This document shows, piece after piece, positions 1-7,061 of a DNA stretch of 64,000 nucleotides. Location: positions 213,593-277,592 of the forward strand of contig JACPEH010000022.1 in NCBI GenBank assembly GCA_016183655.1, read 5' to 3'. Below the pieces are notes generated by a model. The model did no database searches. It was not told the origin of the DNA and worked only from the letters and a program-made list of their open reading frames with translations. Position numbers and translations under genes: made by a program. The DNA is from Rhodocyclales bacterium. Its GTDB lineage: Bacteria > Pseudomonadota > Gammaproteobacteria > Burkholderiales > Rhodocyclaceae. Every line of letters begins with the position of its first letter. The first letter of the stretch is position 1.

Positions 1-1
1 G

Positions 2-54
2 TTGCTTTACGATTTTTCCGGTGCTACGATAAAGCTGTATTTAAATTGCCTCTT
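2..54 (+). promoter_or_regulatory. σ70-type promoter overlapped by an NsrR-like operator
   Basis: TTGCTT (2-7), a 17-nt spacer and TACGAT (25-30) form a plausible -35/-10 pair. Just after the -10, positions 32-54 hold a 23-bp dyad (left arm AAGCTGTATTT, right arm AAATTGCCTCTT with a shared centre) that I score by hand at about 20 of 23 positions against the published NsrR consensus for proteobacteria. A repressor bound there would block initiation. The downstream genes (DUF59, DUF2249, hemerythrin) are of the kind expected in an NO-stress regulon. NsrR control is inferred; the dyad is seen directly. Confidence 0.6.
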
Positions 55-62
55 ATAAAACC

Positions 63-431
63 ATGAGCCAGAACGATCACCCCACCGACCGCCCCGCCGC
101 CGATCCGGCCGCCCTCCCTCCCGACCCCGAGGTCGTGCGCGCCGCGCTGCGCCACGTGATCGACCCGGAGGTCGGCATGAACATCGTCGACCTCGGGCTG
201 GTGTACCGCATCGACACCGGGGCCGGCATCGTCGTCGAGATGACGATGACCTCGCCGGCGTGCCCGATGGGCGACCTGATCATGGACGAGGCGCGCTACG
301 AGCTGGCCGAGGCCTTCCCCGACGAGCCGCCGGCCGACATCCGCCTGGTCTGGGAGCCGCCCTGGGAGCCCGCGATGATGAGCCGGCGCGCCAAGCTGAA
401 TTTCGGCTGGGATGCCGCCAAGGCCGACTGA
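63..431 (+). CDS. DUF59/MIP18-type metal-sulfur cluster assembly factor
   Basis: A 122-aa cytosolic protein that is almost entirely one DUF59 domain (residues ~21-105), the family of SufT, PaaD and the eukaryotic MIP18 proteins that help load Fe-S clusters. Family marks include DPEVGMNIVDLGLVY (34-48) and the conserved cysteine in SPACPMGD (Cys67). The first ~20 residues are proline- and aspartate-rich and probably disordered. The ATG at 63 is 9 nt past the NsrR-like operator; no good Shine-Dalgarno is visible, so initiation may be weak or leaderless-like. It leads a cluster with a DUF2249 protein and a hemerythrin, which suggests Fe-S repair or maturation under NO stress (inference). It is not SufT of a suf operon, since no suf genes are nearby. 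Confidence 0.85.
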   Translation: MSQNDHPTDRPAADPAALPPDPEVVRAALRHVIDPEVGMNIVDLGLVYRIDTGAGIVVEMTMTSPACPMGDLIMDEARYELAEAFPDEPPADIRLVWEPPWEPAMMSRRAKLNFGWDAAKAD

Positions 432-486
432 GGCGCGATTTCCCGCCCCCAAACCCCACCCCCAACCCCGACCGAGGAGCACCACC

Positions 487-768
487 ATGAGCAATGCCAA
501 CGCCTTCAAGACCACCGTCGACGTCCGTGCCATCCCGCCGCGCGAGCGCCACCCGCTGATCTTCGGCACCTTCGACGAACTGGCGCCGGGCGAAGCCCTG
601 CTGCTGATCAACGACCACGACCCGAAGCCGCTGTTCTACCAGTTCCAGGCCGAGTCGCGCGGCGAGTTCACCTGGGACTACCTGGAGAGCGGCCCCGAAG
701 TCTGGCAAGTGCGCATCGGCCGCGCCGTGCCGGGCGAGGCGGCGGCAAAGGCCTGCGGGCACATCTGA
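487..768 (+). CDS. DUF2249 domain protein
   Basis: The ATG at 487 is preceded by GAGGAG (474-479) at ideal spacing and gives a 93-aa protein; an upstream in-frame extension to 412 has no ribosome site and is low-complexity. The whole protein is a DUF2249 domain (β-α-β fold related to SirA/TusA): residues around DVRAIPPRERHPLIFGTFD, the loop INDHDPKPLFYQF and a C-terminal WQVRIGR strand. DUF2249 proteins often neighbour hemerythrin and denitrification/NO genes; their biochemical role is not established. It lies 55 nt after the DUF59 gene and 110 nt before the hemerythrin gene, so one transcript is likely. Confidence 0.85.
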   Translation: MSNANAFKTTVDVRAIPPRERHPLIFGTFDELAPGEALLLINDHDPKPLFYQFQAESRGEFTWDYLESGPEVWQVRIGRAVPGEAAAKACGHI

Positions 769-878
769 GCCGTCAGCGGAGCATCGCACGCATGGTCGAG
801 GCCGGCGGCGTGGCCATCTTCGACAAGGCGGCGTAAGCGCGCCGCAAGACCCGATCGAGCAAACGAGGAATTTGCACC

Positions 879-1343
879 ATGAAACGCAACCCCGCCCTGC
901 AGGACCTGTCGCGCGAACACCACGACGCGCTGAAGCTGGCGCGCGACGGCAAGGCCGCCGCACTCTCCGGCGACGGCGCGCTGATCGCGGCGCTGGCCGC
1001 GCGCACCGTGCGCGAATTCGAACGCGAGATGGAAGCGCACTTCCAGGAAGAGGAAGCGGGCCTGCTGCCCTTCCTGAAGAACGCCGGCGAAAGCGACCTG
1101 GTCTGGCGCACGCTCGCCGACCACGCCGCGCTGCGCGCGCTGGCGAAGGCGCTGCGGCAGCCGGACGGCGAGACGCTGCGGCATTTCGCCGAAGTGCTCA
1201 CCTCGCACGTCCGCTTCGAGGAGCGCACGTTGTTCGAGGCGGCGCAGCGGCACGGCTTTGCGCCGACGGACGAGTTCAGCGTCGTGGCAGCACCCACACC
1301 CGCAGCAGCACCGCCGCCAGCAGCGCCAGCGCTCCACCGGTGA
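879..1343 (+). CDS. HHE-domain hemerythrin-like protein
   Basis: A 154-aa protein with an HHE hemerythrin domain over residues ~8-130, a four-helix bundle that binds a di-iron centre for O2 or NO. Visible ligand motifs: REHHDALKL, the FEREMEAHFQEEE helix, LADHAAL and LTSHVRFEE. It starts at ATG 879 with ACGAGGAA upstream. Residues ~135-154 form an Ala/Pro-rich tail whose coding region overlaps the 3' end of the convergent MFS gene by 68 bp, so the tail may be recent read-through rather than conserved. It closely resembles the hemerythrin at 36680-37108 (both begin MKRxPxLQxLSREHHxALKL). Third gene of the putative NO-responsive cluster. Confidence 0.85.
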   Translation: MKRNPALQDLSREHHDALKLARDGKAAALSGDGALIAALAARTVREFEREMEAHFQEEEAGLLPFLKNAGESDLVWRTLADHAALRALAKALRQPDGETLRHFAEVLTSHVRFEERTLFEAAQRHGFAPTDEFSVVAAPTPAAAPPPAAPALHR

Positions 1344-2454
1344 TGAACGCGGCGGCGGCGCCGAAGGCCTGCCAGACGCCGCCGAAGAACAGCCCGGCCG
1401 GAATCGCCGCCAGCCCCAGCGTCATGTTGTACCAGCCGAAGGCGGTGCCGCGCTCGGCGGCGGTGCCGAGATCGCCGACCAGCGCCCGCTCGGCGCCCTC
1501 GCCCACCCCGGCGCAGACGCCGAAGACGAGCGCCGCCGCCCACAGCATCGGCGGCGTATCGGCGAAGGCCAGCAGCTGGAAACTCATGCCGTGCACCAGC
1601 CAGTGCAGCAGCACGACGCGGCCGTGGCCGATGCGGTCGCCGAGACGGCCGCCGAACCACGCGGTGACCGCCTTGGCGAAGCTCATCGCCGCCCACAGCA
1701 GCAGCAGTTGCGGCACGCCCATGCCGAGCTCGTGGCCGCGCAGCACGATGAAGGTCTCCGACGCGCGGGCGAGCGTGAACAGCGCCAGCACGAGGAAGTA
1801 GCGGCGCAGCGTCGGGTCGAGCAGGCGCCAGGCGAGCGGCGGCGCGCTGCCCGCGGCCGGCGCCGGGCCGCTGGCGTGGTCGCGCACGGCGAAGGCCACC
1901 AGCGCGACGCCGACGAAGCCGGGAATGGCGGACAGCAGGATGATCTGCGGCAGCGTCAGCGGCGACCACGCCAGGCAGGCGGCGGCGAGCAACGCGCCGC
2001 CCATGGCGCCGCCGTTGTCGAGCGCGCGGTGCAGCCCGTAGGCGCGGCCGCGCAGCCCGGGCGGCGTCGCATCGGCCACCAGCGCGTCGCGCGGCGCCGT
2101 GCGCAGCCCCTTGCCGACGCGGTCGATGCCGCGCAGCAAGGCCACCGCGCCCCAGCTCGCCGCCAGCCCCAGCAGCGGCCGCACCAGGTTGGAGAGGAAG
2201 TAGCCGGCGAGCACGAAAGGCTTCCGGCGCCCGCCCCACAGATCGGAACGGCGCCCGGCCCAGAGCTTCAGCCAGGCGGCGACCGCCTCGGCAACGCCCT
2301 CGACCAGCCCGAGCGCCAGCGGCCCGGCGCCGAGCACGGCAGCGAGCAGGATCGGGATCAGCGGCGTCACCATCTCGGAAGCGAGGTCGTTGAAGAAGCT
2401 GACCAGCCCGAGCACGACGACGACGCGCGGCAGGCGTTGTTTCGGTGCGTTCAT
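1276..2454 (-). CDS. MFS transporter
   Basis: A 392-aa, 12-helix major facilitator protein; hydrophobic segments span nearly the whole length. The motif-A-like loop GRRSDLWGGRRKP follows helix 2 and a second loop, GGRLGDRIGHGR, follows helix 8, as usual in MFS drug or metabolite exporters. I chose the start that gives MNAPKQRLPRVVVVLG; an in-frame ATG 33 nt upstream (2487) would add 11 mostly polar residues without a ribosome site. Its 3' end overlaps the convergent hemerythrin gene. The substrate cannot be deduced; the family (FNDLASEM near the N-terminus) is common in proteobacteria and unrelated to the nitrate carrier at 46676. Confidence 0.85.
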   Translation of the reverse strand: MNAPKQRLPRVVVVLGLVSFFNDLASEMVTPLIPILLAAVLGAGPLALGLVEGVAEAVAAWLKLWAGRRSDLWGGRRKPFVLAGYFLSNLVRPLLGLAASWGAVALLRGIDRVGKGLRTAPRDALVADATPPGLRGRAYGLHRALDNGGAMGGALLAAACLAWSPLTLPQIILLSAIPGFVGVALVAFAVRDHASGPAPAAGSAPPLAWRLLDPTLRRYFLVLALFTLARASETFIVLRGHELGMGVPQLLLLWAAMSFAKAVTAWFGGRLGDRIGHGRVVLLHWLVHGMSFQLLAFADTPPMLWAAALVFGVCAGVGEGAERALVGDLGTAAERGTAFGWYNMTLGLAAIPAGLFFGGVWQAFGAAAAFITGGALALLAAVLLRVWVLPRR

Positions 2455-2521
2455 GGTCCGCCGATTATCCCGCCAAACTGGCCGCACCGGCGCGTAACCG
2501 CTACAATGCGCGCCTTGGTCG

Positions 2522-2596
2522 CTCCTCGTAGTTCAATGGATAGAACGGGCGCCTCCTAAGCGCCAGATACAGGTTCGATTCCTGTCGAGGGGACCA
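2522..2596 (+). tRNA. tRNA-Arg (anticodon CCT)
   Basis: Full cloverleaf: acceptor CTCCTCG pairs with CGAGGGG (one T-G), D-arm GTTC/GAAC, anticodon stem GGCGC/GCGCC with loop CTCCTAA (anticodon CCT at 2555-2557), T-arm ACAGG/CCTGT with loop TTCGATT, then A and an encoded CCA. Its last 17 nt are duplicated at 4354-4370, marking it as the attachment site of an integrated element. The tRNA stays intact at the left junction. No terminator follows directly; the likely original one is at 4394-4419, beyond the second att copy. Confidence 0.97.
2580..2596 (+). repeat. attL: 3' end of tRNA-Arg
   Basis: Left copy of the 17-bp direct repeat. It comprises part of the T-arm, the 3' acceptor strand and CCA of the tRNA gene, so the tRNA is unharmed by integration. 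Confidence 0.8.
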
Positions 2597-2969
2597 CAAA
2601 AACGCGCAAAAACATTGCATCATCAATGCGTTAGCAGACCAAAGCCTGAATCGCGGTGGTAATTCTGTGGTAATCGACCATGCGATTCGTAATTGGCTAC
2701 ATGGAGACCTTGCCAATTTGACCTGTCGCTCATTGCCCCCCGACTCCCCTGCCTTCGAGAGCCTACGGCATAGGGAAGCCCCCCGAAGGATTTGACCCGC
2801 TTACCCGTCCCTGCCCGTTTGCGCGGGCGCCGCCTTTACGCTCAGGTAGAGGCCCTGCCTGACGTCCGGCAGGGGTACGCCCTACCCTGACAGGCTGCAC
2901 CGCAATGCATATTGAATATATTGTCTGCGTTTGGGAGAATCACTCGCTTGTCGATTTGAGGGCAAGGTT
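2597..2969. other. Left end of the island, no gene
   Basis: No supportable gene. It contains two direct copies of GTGGTAAT (2656-2663 and 2667-2674), which recur near the other end (4278-4284 and a variant at 4267), and G+C-rich inverted-repeat stretches around 2810-2895. The short minus-strand reading frame across the tRNA (2501-2716) is the well-known spurious frame produced by tRNA-Arg. Transcription of the ATPase gene presumably starts in the AT-richer stretch 2900-2930. Confidence 0.5.
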
Positions 2970-3833
2970 ATGCAAGCGAGCGCCGTTCCAGATGTTCAAT
3001 GGTGGATACAACAGCTGTCATCTCTGACAACAGCAGGAAAATGCGCCGCACCGCAATTTCTCAAGCCATACCATTTCGTAACAACCGCTCTGGCGGTCAA
3101 ACGTAGCAAGTTCACGTCGTTGAATCTTCCTGACAATCTCAGGAATTACGCAATCAGGATGCATTTGTGGGAGGCCGCCGGGTTGCCTGACCCTACATCA
3201 GTAGGGGCCAATCCAGAAGGTAAGCGTTTCCTGCCGGTCGAGGCTCTGCGAGACAGGAATGCGGTAGCTGCAAGCGCATCGAAGCTGGCATTGATAGCAG
3301 GGAACAACGGTGCAGATGCGGCGACGGTGAATAGCTTGGAAACCGCACTAATGGAGATTCTTGAGAACTGCTTCGCCCACGCGCAGATGGATGATGAGTT
3401 GTGGGGGTTGGCATGCGCACAAACATGGCCCAAGGGAAATAAGGCACAGATCGCCATCGCTGACAGCGGAGTTGGGATCAGAAATTCGCTCCGCGACAAT
3501 CTATTACTGGCGCAACGATTGGCTGAAGAAAACAGCTGTGAAATGGCGACCCAGTACGGCGTCACGGGCAAACCGGGCAAGGGCCATTCCGGCTATGGGC
3601 TAACGCTATCAAGACAACTACTAGAGGGAAATGGCGGCACTCTAATCATAGTGTCCCATGACGAGTATTTTTGCTCTTCGAACGGTCATACGTCATCAGG
3701 AAAACTGATGTCGCCTTGGTTGGGTACGGTTGTGATGCTAGAGTGGAATACGGACCGACCGCTTGATGTAACTGCCGTTTACAACGGTTGGCCTCTTCCG
3801 GAGGGAATGACAGATGGCGACTTTGATCTCTAG
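2970..3833 (+). CDS. GHKL-type ATP-binding protein (partner of STAS-like protein)
   Basis: A 287-aa soluble protein. The C-terminal half is a histidine-kinase-like ATPase domain: N-box ETALMEILENCFAHA, G1 box IADSGVGIRNSL, G2 box GKGHSGYGLTLS. There is no dimerisation/His-phosphotransfer region, so it resembles anti-sigma-factor kinases or GHKL ATPases rather than a sensor kinase. The N-terminal ~120 residues match nothing I recognise. I prefer ATG 2970 (GAGGGCAAGG upstream); a TTG at 2931 would add 13 residues. Its end overlaps the STAS-like gene by 20 bp, so the two are co-translated. Such ATPase/DUF4325 pairs recur in variable genomic regions; function unknown, a switch or defence role is inferred. 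Confidence 0.8.
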   Translation: MQASAVPDVQWWIQQLSSLTTAGKCAAPQFLKPYHFVTTALAVKRSKFTSLNLPDNLRNYAIRMHLWEAAGLPDPTSVGANPEGKRFLPVEALRDRNAVAASASKLALIAGNNGADAATVNSLETALMEILENCFAHAQMDDELWGLACAQTWPKGNKAQIAIADSGVGIRNSLRDNLLLAQRLAEENSCEMATQYGVTGKPGKGHSGYGLTLSRQLLEGNGGTLIIVSHDEYFCSSNGHTSSGKLMSPWLGTVVMLEWNTDRPLDVTAVYNGWPLPEGMTDGDFDL

Positions 3834-4113
3834 CTTTTCGGTAGTATCCGCCGTCCGCGATTTCGCAACGAGGGAGGGCGGGCGCCGTGCGCTTATTGCA
3901 ATTCAGAACGAATTACTCCGCGAGGACAGCATCGAGCTAGATTTCGCTGGAGGAGCCTTGACCCCCTCGTTTGCAGATGAATGCATCGGCGGGTTGGCTG
4001 CGTCTCTAGGAATTGATGAGTTCAAGCGGCGCATTCATTTTGCGAACGTTCCTGACAGTGCAAAGCCACTCATTCGACATGTGGTGTTAAAGCGATCCCA
4101 AGTGGCTGCATAG
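3814..4113 (+). CDS. STAS-like domain protein (DUF4325)
   Basis: A 99-aa protein made of one STAS-like DUF4325 domain: an N-terminal strand/helix (SVVSAVRDFATREGGRRA), the core strand SIELDFAGGALTPSFADECIGGL, which is the hallmark of the family (DF-G-x5-S-FADE), and a C-terminal helix/strand. Classical STAS domains are anti-sigma-factor antagonists phosphorylated by GHKL kinases on a Ser/Thr; here Ser in TPSFADE occupies the equivalent turn. The overlap with the GHKL ATPase gene makes a kinase-substrate or ATPase-effector pair the natural reading. These are the only two genes in the tRNA-Arg island. Confidence 0.8.
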   Translation: MATLISSFSVVSAVRDFATREGGRRALIAIQNELLREDSIELDFAGGALTPSFADECIGGLAASLGIDEFKRRIHFANVPDSAKPLIRHVVLKRSQVAA

Positions 4114-4353
4114 CAGCGGCTAAGAAAGGGCTGGGGAGGGGGAGCCTTTCGGACGTGCGGAGCGAGAATGCCGCTCGCAAATTTGCGGTGAAATTTTTGG
4201 CCGCCAATTGCAGTCCCAAACAGGGAATCGAATTGGTCCCGCAATCTTTCTACCGCCTTCACCTAAGTGGTAGAGTGGTGGTAACTCAACAAACACCATC
4301 AGCGACGACCCTTGCTACACAAGGGTTTTCAGGCGCCGGTTAGGTTCCTTCTC
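4114..4353. other. Right end of the island, no gene
   Basis: Holds GTGGTAG (4267-4273) and GTGGTAA (4278-4284), same orientation as the two copies near the left end, plus several AT-rich palindromic stretches. No integrase gene or clear remnant found on either strand. Confidence 0.5.
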
Positions 4354-4370
4354 TCCTGTCGAGGGGACCA
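4354..4370 (+). repeat. attR: duplicated tRNA-Arg 3' end
   Basis: Right copy of the 17-bp sequence, identical to 2580-2596. The flanking bases diverge at once on both sides, which fits an att core rather than a second tRNA gene. Confidence 0.8.
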
Positions 4371-4377
4371 TCCGACC

Positions 4378-4445
4378 GTACGAGACCTTACGCAAAAACC
4401 CGCACCAGTGCGGGTTTTTCTTTTTCCGATGTACGAGACCTTACG
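4378..4445. repeat. 15-bp direct repeat flanking a terminator
   Basis: GTACGAGACCTTACG occurs at 4378-4392 and 4431-4445, bracketing the hairpin terminator. The origin is unclear; it may be a small duplication or scar of another insertion at this tRNA hotspot. Confidence 0.6.
4394..4419 (+). terminator. Rho-independent terminator, probably original for tRNA-Arg
   Basis: AAAAACCCGCA / CCAG loop / TGCGGGTTTTT followed by CTTTTT: a perfect stem with a T-tract. If the island is excised on paper, it falls ~24 bp after the tRNA CCA. Confidence 0.85.
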
Positions 4446-4565
4446 GCCACTGGAAAAAGCGTGTGGAACATGGATCAGGGCGGATGCAAGACTTGGGGCA
4501 CATTGTTTCCAAATGCAATCAGATAAGCAGTAAACTGGTCTGCATGTGCAAACAAAATCGTCGCC

Positions 4566-4871
4566 ATGAGAGCCATTACCGCTGATTCGCTTCCCGCCGG
4601 AGTCCTTGAGGTCTGCGAGACTTGGGCGCGCCTGATCGTCGCGACCCGCAAAGCGCAGGGCCTGACCCAGGACGAACTGCGTCAGGATGCCGGAATCAGT
4701 CGATCGACCCTGGTCGAGATCGAGGCCGGTTCGCCGCGTGTACAGTTCGCTCACTGGCTGGTCGTGCTCGATCGGCTTGATTTGCTGGATGCCTTCCGTT
4801 CCGTACCCGCAGCACAACTCTCGGCCATCGCCAGCGCGGTAAAACTCCCTTCCCGGAGGCGCCATGGATGA
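4566..4871 (+). CDS. hipB: HipB-type XRE antitoxin
   Basis: A 101-aa protein with an XRE/Cro helix-turn-helix (residues ~22-75): LIVATRKAQGLTQDELRQDAG then SRSTLVEIEAG for the recognition helix. It lies directly before hipA with an 8-nt overlap, the usual antitoxin-toxin arrangement. HipB proteins bind operators in their own promoter and bury the kinase toxin. The region upstream (4446-4565) is AT-richer and must hold the promoter; TGCATGTGCAAA near 4541 could be an operator half but I do not see a clean dyad. The ribosome site is weak, which may keep expression low. Confidence 0.85.
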   Translation: MRAITADSLPAGVLEVCETWARLIVATRKAQGLTQDELRQDAGISRSTLVEIEAGSPRVQFAHWLVVLDRLDLLDAFRSVPAAQLSAIASAVKLPSRRRHG

Positions 4872-6186
4872 GCAGCCCGTCTGGTTCTGGCCCGAAGGCT
4901 CGGAAGCGCCCGTGTTGGCCGGCCATCTCAAGGACCTGGGCGCGGGCACCGCGTTCCGATACGCGTCGGACTTCGTCCGGCGGCCGGACGCCCGGCCGCT
5001 GGATCGCGGTCAGCTGCGCCATTTCCGCGCCGATGCACCGCGCGTGATCCCGAGCACCGCCCGCGAAGGGTTGCCGGGCATCATTGCGGACGCCGGCCCG
5101 GATTCCTGGGGGCGGATGCTCCTCGCGCAGACCTTGCGGTTTACGCCGACGGCGCTGGAGGCCCTGGTCCACTCCGCCGATGACGGTGTCGGCAACCTGG
5201 CGGTCGGCGACCTGACGCTCAAGCCCAATGCGCTGGCCCGGGATCTGGATGAACTTGCCGAGGCCGTGGCTCGCCGCCAGTCCGGCGAAGCGGTGCCGGC
5301 GGAACTGGCGCAGGCCCTGTCGCCGGATACGGCGCTGGGCGGCGCCAAGCCGAAGGCCTCGGTCGAAGTGGATGGCGCGCTGTGGCTGGCCAAGTTCCCG
5401 GAACGCGGCGATACGCCCGCACTACCCTTCCTCGAAGCGGCGGCCATGAGCCTGGCCGGCCGGCTCGGGCTGCGGGTGGCCGAGGCGCGACCGGTAACCT
5501 TGGCCAAGGGCTATGCCGCCTTGTTGGTGCGCAGGTTCGACCGTCGGCAGCAGGATGGACGGCGAACCCGGCTTGGTTTTGCCAGTGCGCTGACGGTCAT
5601 GGGGCCACGCGGCGAGCTGATCGGCGCACCGGAGCGCAGTTACCTGCATCTGGCCAGGAGCCTGGCGCAATGGTGTCCGGCAGAGGCGCTGGCAAGCGAA
5701 TTGCGCGAACTCTGGCGCCGGATCGCCTTCAACGGGCTGATCGGCAACCGGGACGATCACCCGCGCAACCACGGCCTGCTTTGCGAAGGGGGCACGTGGC
5801 GACTATCGCCGGCCTTCGATCTGGTGCCGGCCTGCCATCCGACGGAACAGCTGAGTTTGTCGCTGCCCTTCATCGTCGTGGACGGCCAGCGCAGCTCGCT
5901 GGTCACCGCACAGCGCTTGATCCAGGCTGCGCCGACCTTCGGCGTATCGACCGAGGAGGCCCACGCCGATCTGCGAGCCATGCTCGACACGATGCGGACG
6001 GTATGGCCGGCAATGCCCTCGGAACTGGGCGCGCCGGCTTCGGCACAAGCGGTTTTCCTGCATGCGTTAGCCTGGGCAGATCGGCTGCGGCAGTCGCTGG
6101 ATGCCTGTTCCTCCGCCGACCTGGAGCCGCCAAAGCGCGCCAGCGGGCGCGGGTGGCGAAGCAATCGGCGCCTGCTTGGGCAATGA
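4864..6186 (+). CDS. hipA: HipA-type Ser/Thr kinase toxin
   Basis: A 440-aa protein of normal HipA length. Residues ~1-110 form the HipA N-terminal subdomain, the rest the HipA_C kinase. Visible motifs: Gly-rich ATP loop LGGAKPKA (158-165), catalytic NRDDHPRNHG (295-304) and metal-binding FDLVP (318-322). E. coli HipA phosphorylates glutamyl-tRNA synthetase and is silenced by autophosphorylation of Ser150 in this loop; here the preceding residue is Thr (TALGGAKPK), so the regulatory site may differ. The start ATG overlaps hipB. Just right of the tRNA-Arg island, but the high G+C shows it is not part of that insertion. Confidence 0.9.
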   Translation: MDEQPVWFWPEGSEAPVLAGHLKDLGAGTAFRYASDFVRRPDARPLDRGQLRHFRADAPRVIPSTAREGLPGIIADAGPDSWGRMLLAQTLRFTPTALEALVHSADDGVGNLAVGDLTLKPNALARDLDELAEAVARRQSGEAVPAELAQALSPDTALGGAKPKASVEVDGALWLAKFPERGDTPALPFLEAAAMSLAGRLGLRVAEARPVTLAKGYAALLVRRFDRRQQDGRRTRLGFASALTVMGPRGELIGAPERSYLHLARSLAQWCPAEALASELRELWRRIAFNGLIGNRDDHPRNHGLLCEGGTWRLSPAFDLVPACHPTEQLSLSLPFIVVDGQRSSLVTAQRLIQAAPTFGVSTEEAHADLRAMLDTMRTVWPAMPSELGAPASAQAVFLHALAWADRLRQSLDACSSADLEPPKRASGRGWRSNRRLLGQ

Positions 6187-6215
6187 ACGAGGGGGTATTT
6201 CCGGGCGCCGGCCCC

Positions 6216-6899
6216 TCAGCGCCGCTCCCGCCGCTCGTCCGCCGCGGCCGGCCCGCTATCACTCCGCAGCCACTTCTCCCGCTGCCGGCGGATGAAGGAT
6301 TCGTTGCGCGGCCGAGCGCCGCTGCGCAGCCGCTCGCGGCAGGCGCCGAAGGCCGAAATGCCGACCAGCACCAGCAGCAGCGGGATCAGCAGCGGCGCCA
6401 GCGAGAGCACGATCAACCATTCGCCGGCCCGCTTCGTCCGCGCCAGCGCCGGCGGCCCGCCGCACAGGCGCTGCAGCAGCAGGATGGCGAAGTAGAGCGC
6501 CATCGCATCGGTGACCAGCGCGCCGAAACCGAACGGCAGGCGGCACTGCCAGCCGGACAGCGCGCCGTCCACGCTGAAGAACGACACGGGCAGGCTGCCC
6601 TGGCAGAAGCGCTCGCCGGCGCCGAAGGCGATCCAGTTGCCGATCGCCGCCAGGCCGACGATCACTGCCAGCCCCAGCGCATCGCGCAGCGTCGGCTGGC
6701 GCTTGCCGACAAGCAGCGCGGCGCCCGCCGCGACGAAGATGCCGCCGGCGACGACGGCAAGCCAGGGCGGCCCCTGGATGTCGGCCCGCTGCAGCGGGCC
6801 GATGTCGAAGGCGGCGAGCATGAACGGCAGGCCGCAGGCGACGCTCACCAGGCCGAGCCAGTGACGGAACGAGAAGGGGGCGCGAGTTCCTTGTGCCAT
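6216..6899 (-). CDS. Conserved membrane protein of unknown function
   Basis: A 227-aa protein with about five hydrophobic segments (residues ~15-32, 43-63, 72-92, 125-145, 160-185) and a long Arg-rich cytoplasmic tail (RERLRSGARPRNESFIRRQREK). Between helices 3 and 4 a loop with two Cys (ERFCQGSLPVSFF ... GWQCRLPFG) may form a periplasmic disulfide. I do not recognise a family. It is transcribed towards hipA and away from the ChaN-PDZ gene; nothing in the context indicates a role. Confidence 0.6.
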   Translation of the reverse strand: MAQGTRAPFSFRHWLGLVSVACGLPFMLAAFDIGPLQRADIQGPPWLAVVAGGIFVAAGAALLVGKRQPTLRDALGLAVIVGLAAIGNWIAFGAGERFCQGSLPVSFFSVDGALSGWQCRLPFGFGALVTDAMALYFAILLLQRLCGGPPALARTKRAGEWLIVLSLAPLLIPLLLVLVGISAFGACRERLRSGARPRNESFIRRQREKWLRSDSGPAAADERRERR

Positions 6900-7061
6900 G
6901 CCGGCGATTATGCGCCGCCGGTGCAGCGCCTGTCAGCGGCGGATCACGCCGGCCCGCCTCCCCGCATCACCTCGTTCGCAGGCGACGGAGAGGCGAGGCA
7001 GCATCGGCAATCCGCGGCATAATCCTAATGACCGAAGGATGAACCGCCGAAGGAAATCCCC

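Larger units (their letters stand above)
2580..4370 (+). mobile_element. Integrase-less island in tRNA-Arg(CCT)
   Basis: A 17-bp perfect direct repeat (TCCTGTCGAGGGGACCA) sits at the 3' end of tRNA-Arg (2580-2596) and again at 4354-4370, 1774 bp apart. The enclosed DNA looks lower in G+C than its neighbours and codes only for a GHKL ATPase and a STAS-like protein. No integrase, excisionase or transposase gene is present. Beyond the right copy a strong hairpin terminator lies 23 bp on, exactly what would follow the tRNA if the segment were removed. This is the arrangement of a tRNA-targeted integrative element that either lost its integrase or is moved by one supplied in trans. Confidence 0.8.

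Noticed and set aside
768..878. Short frame MVEAGGVAIFDKAA between DUF2249 and hemerythrin
   Set aside because: Only 14 codons, no ribosome site; could be a relic but cannot be supported.
773..2239. Long minus-strand frame (488 codons) overlapping the MFS gene
   Set aside because: Arg/Ala-rich shadow in another frame of the MFS and hemerythrin genes; no domain, no ribosome site.
2501..2716. Minus-strand 71-codon frame across tRNA-Arg
   Set aside because: Commonly seen false frame produced by the tRNA-Arg gene itself.
2597..4353. Integrase gene or remnant inside the tRNA-Arg island
   Set aside because: Checked both strands: no tyrosine-recombinase motifs and no frame of useful length besides the two described genes.
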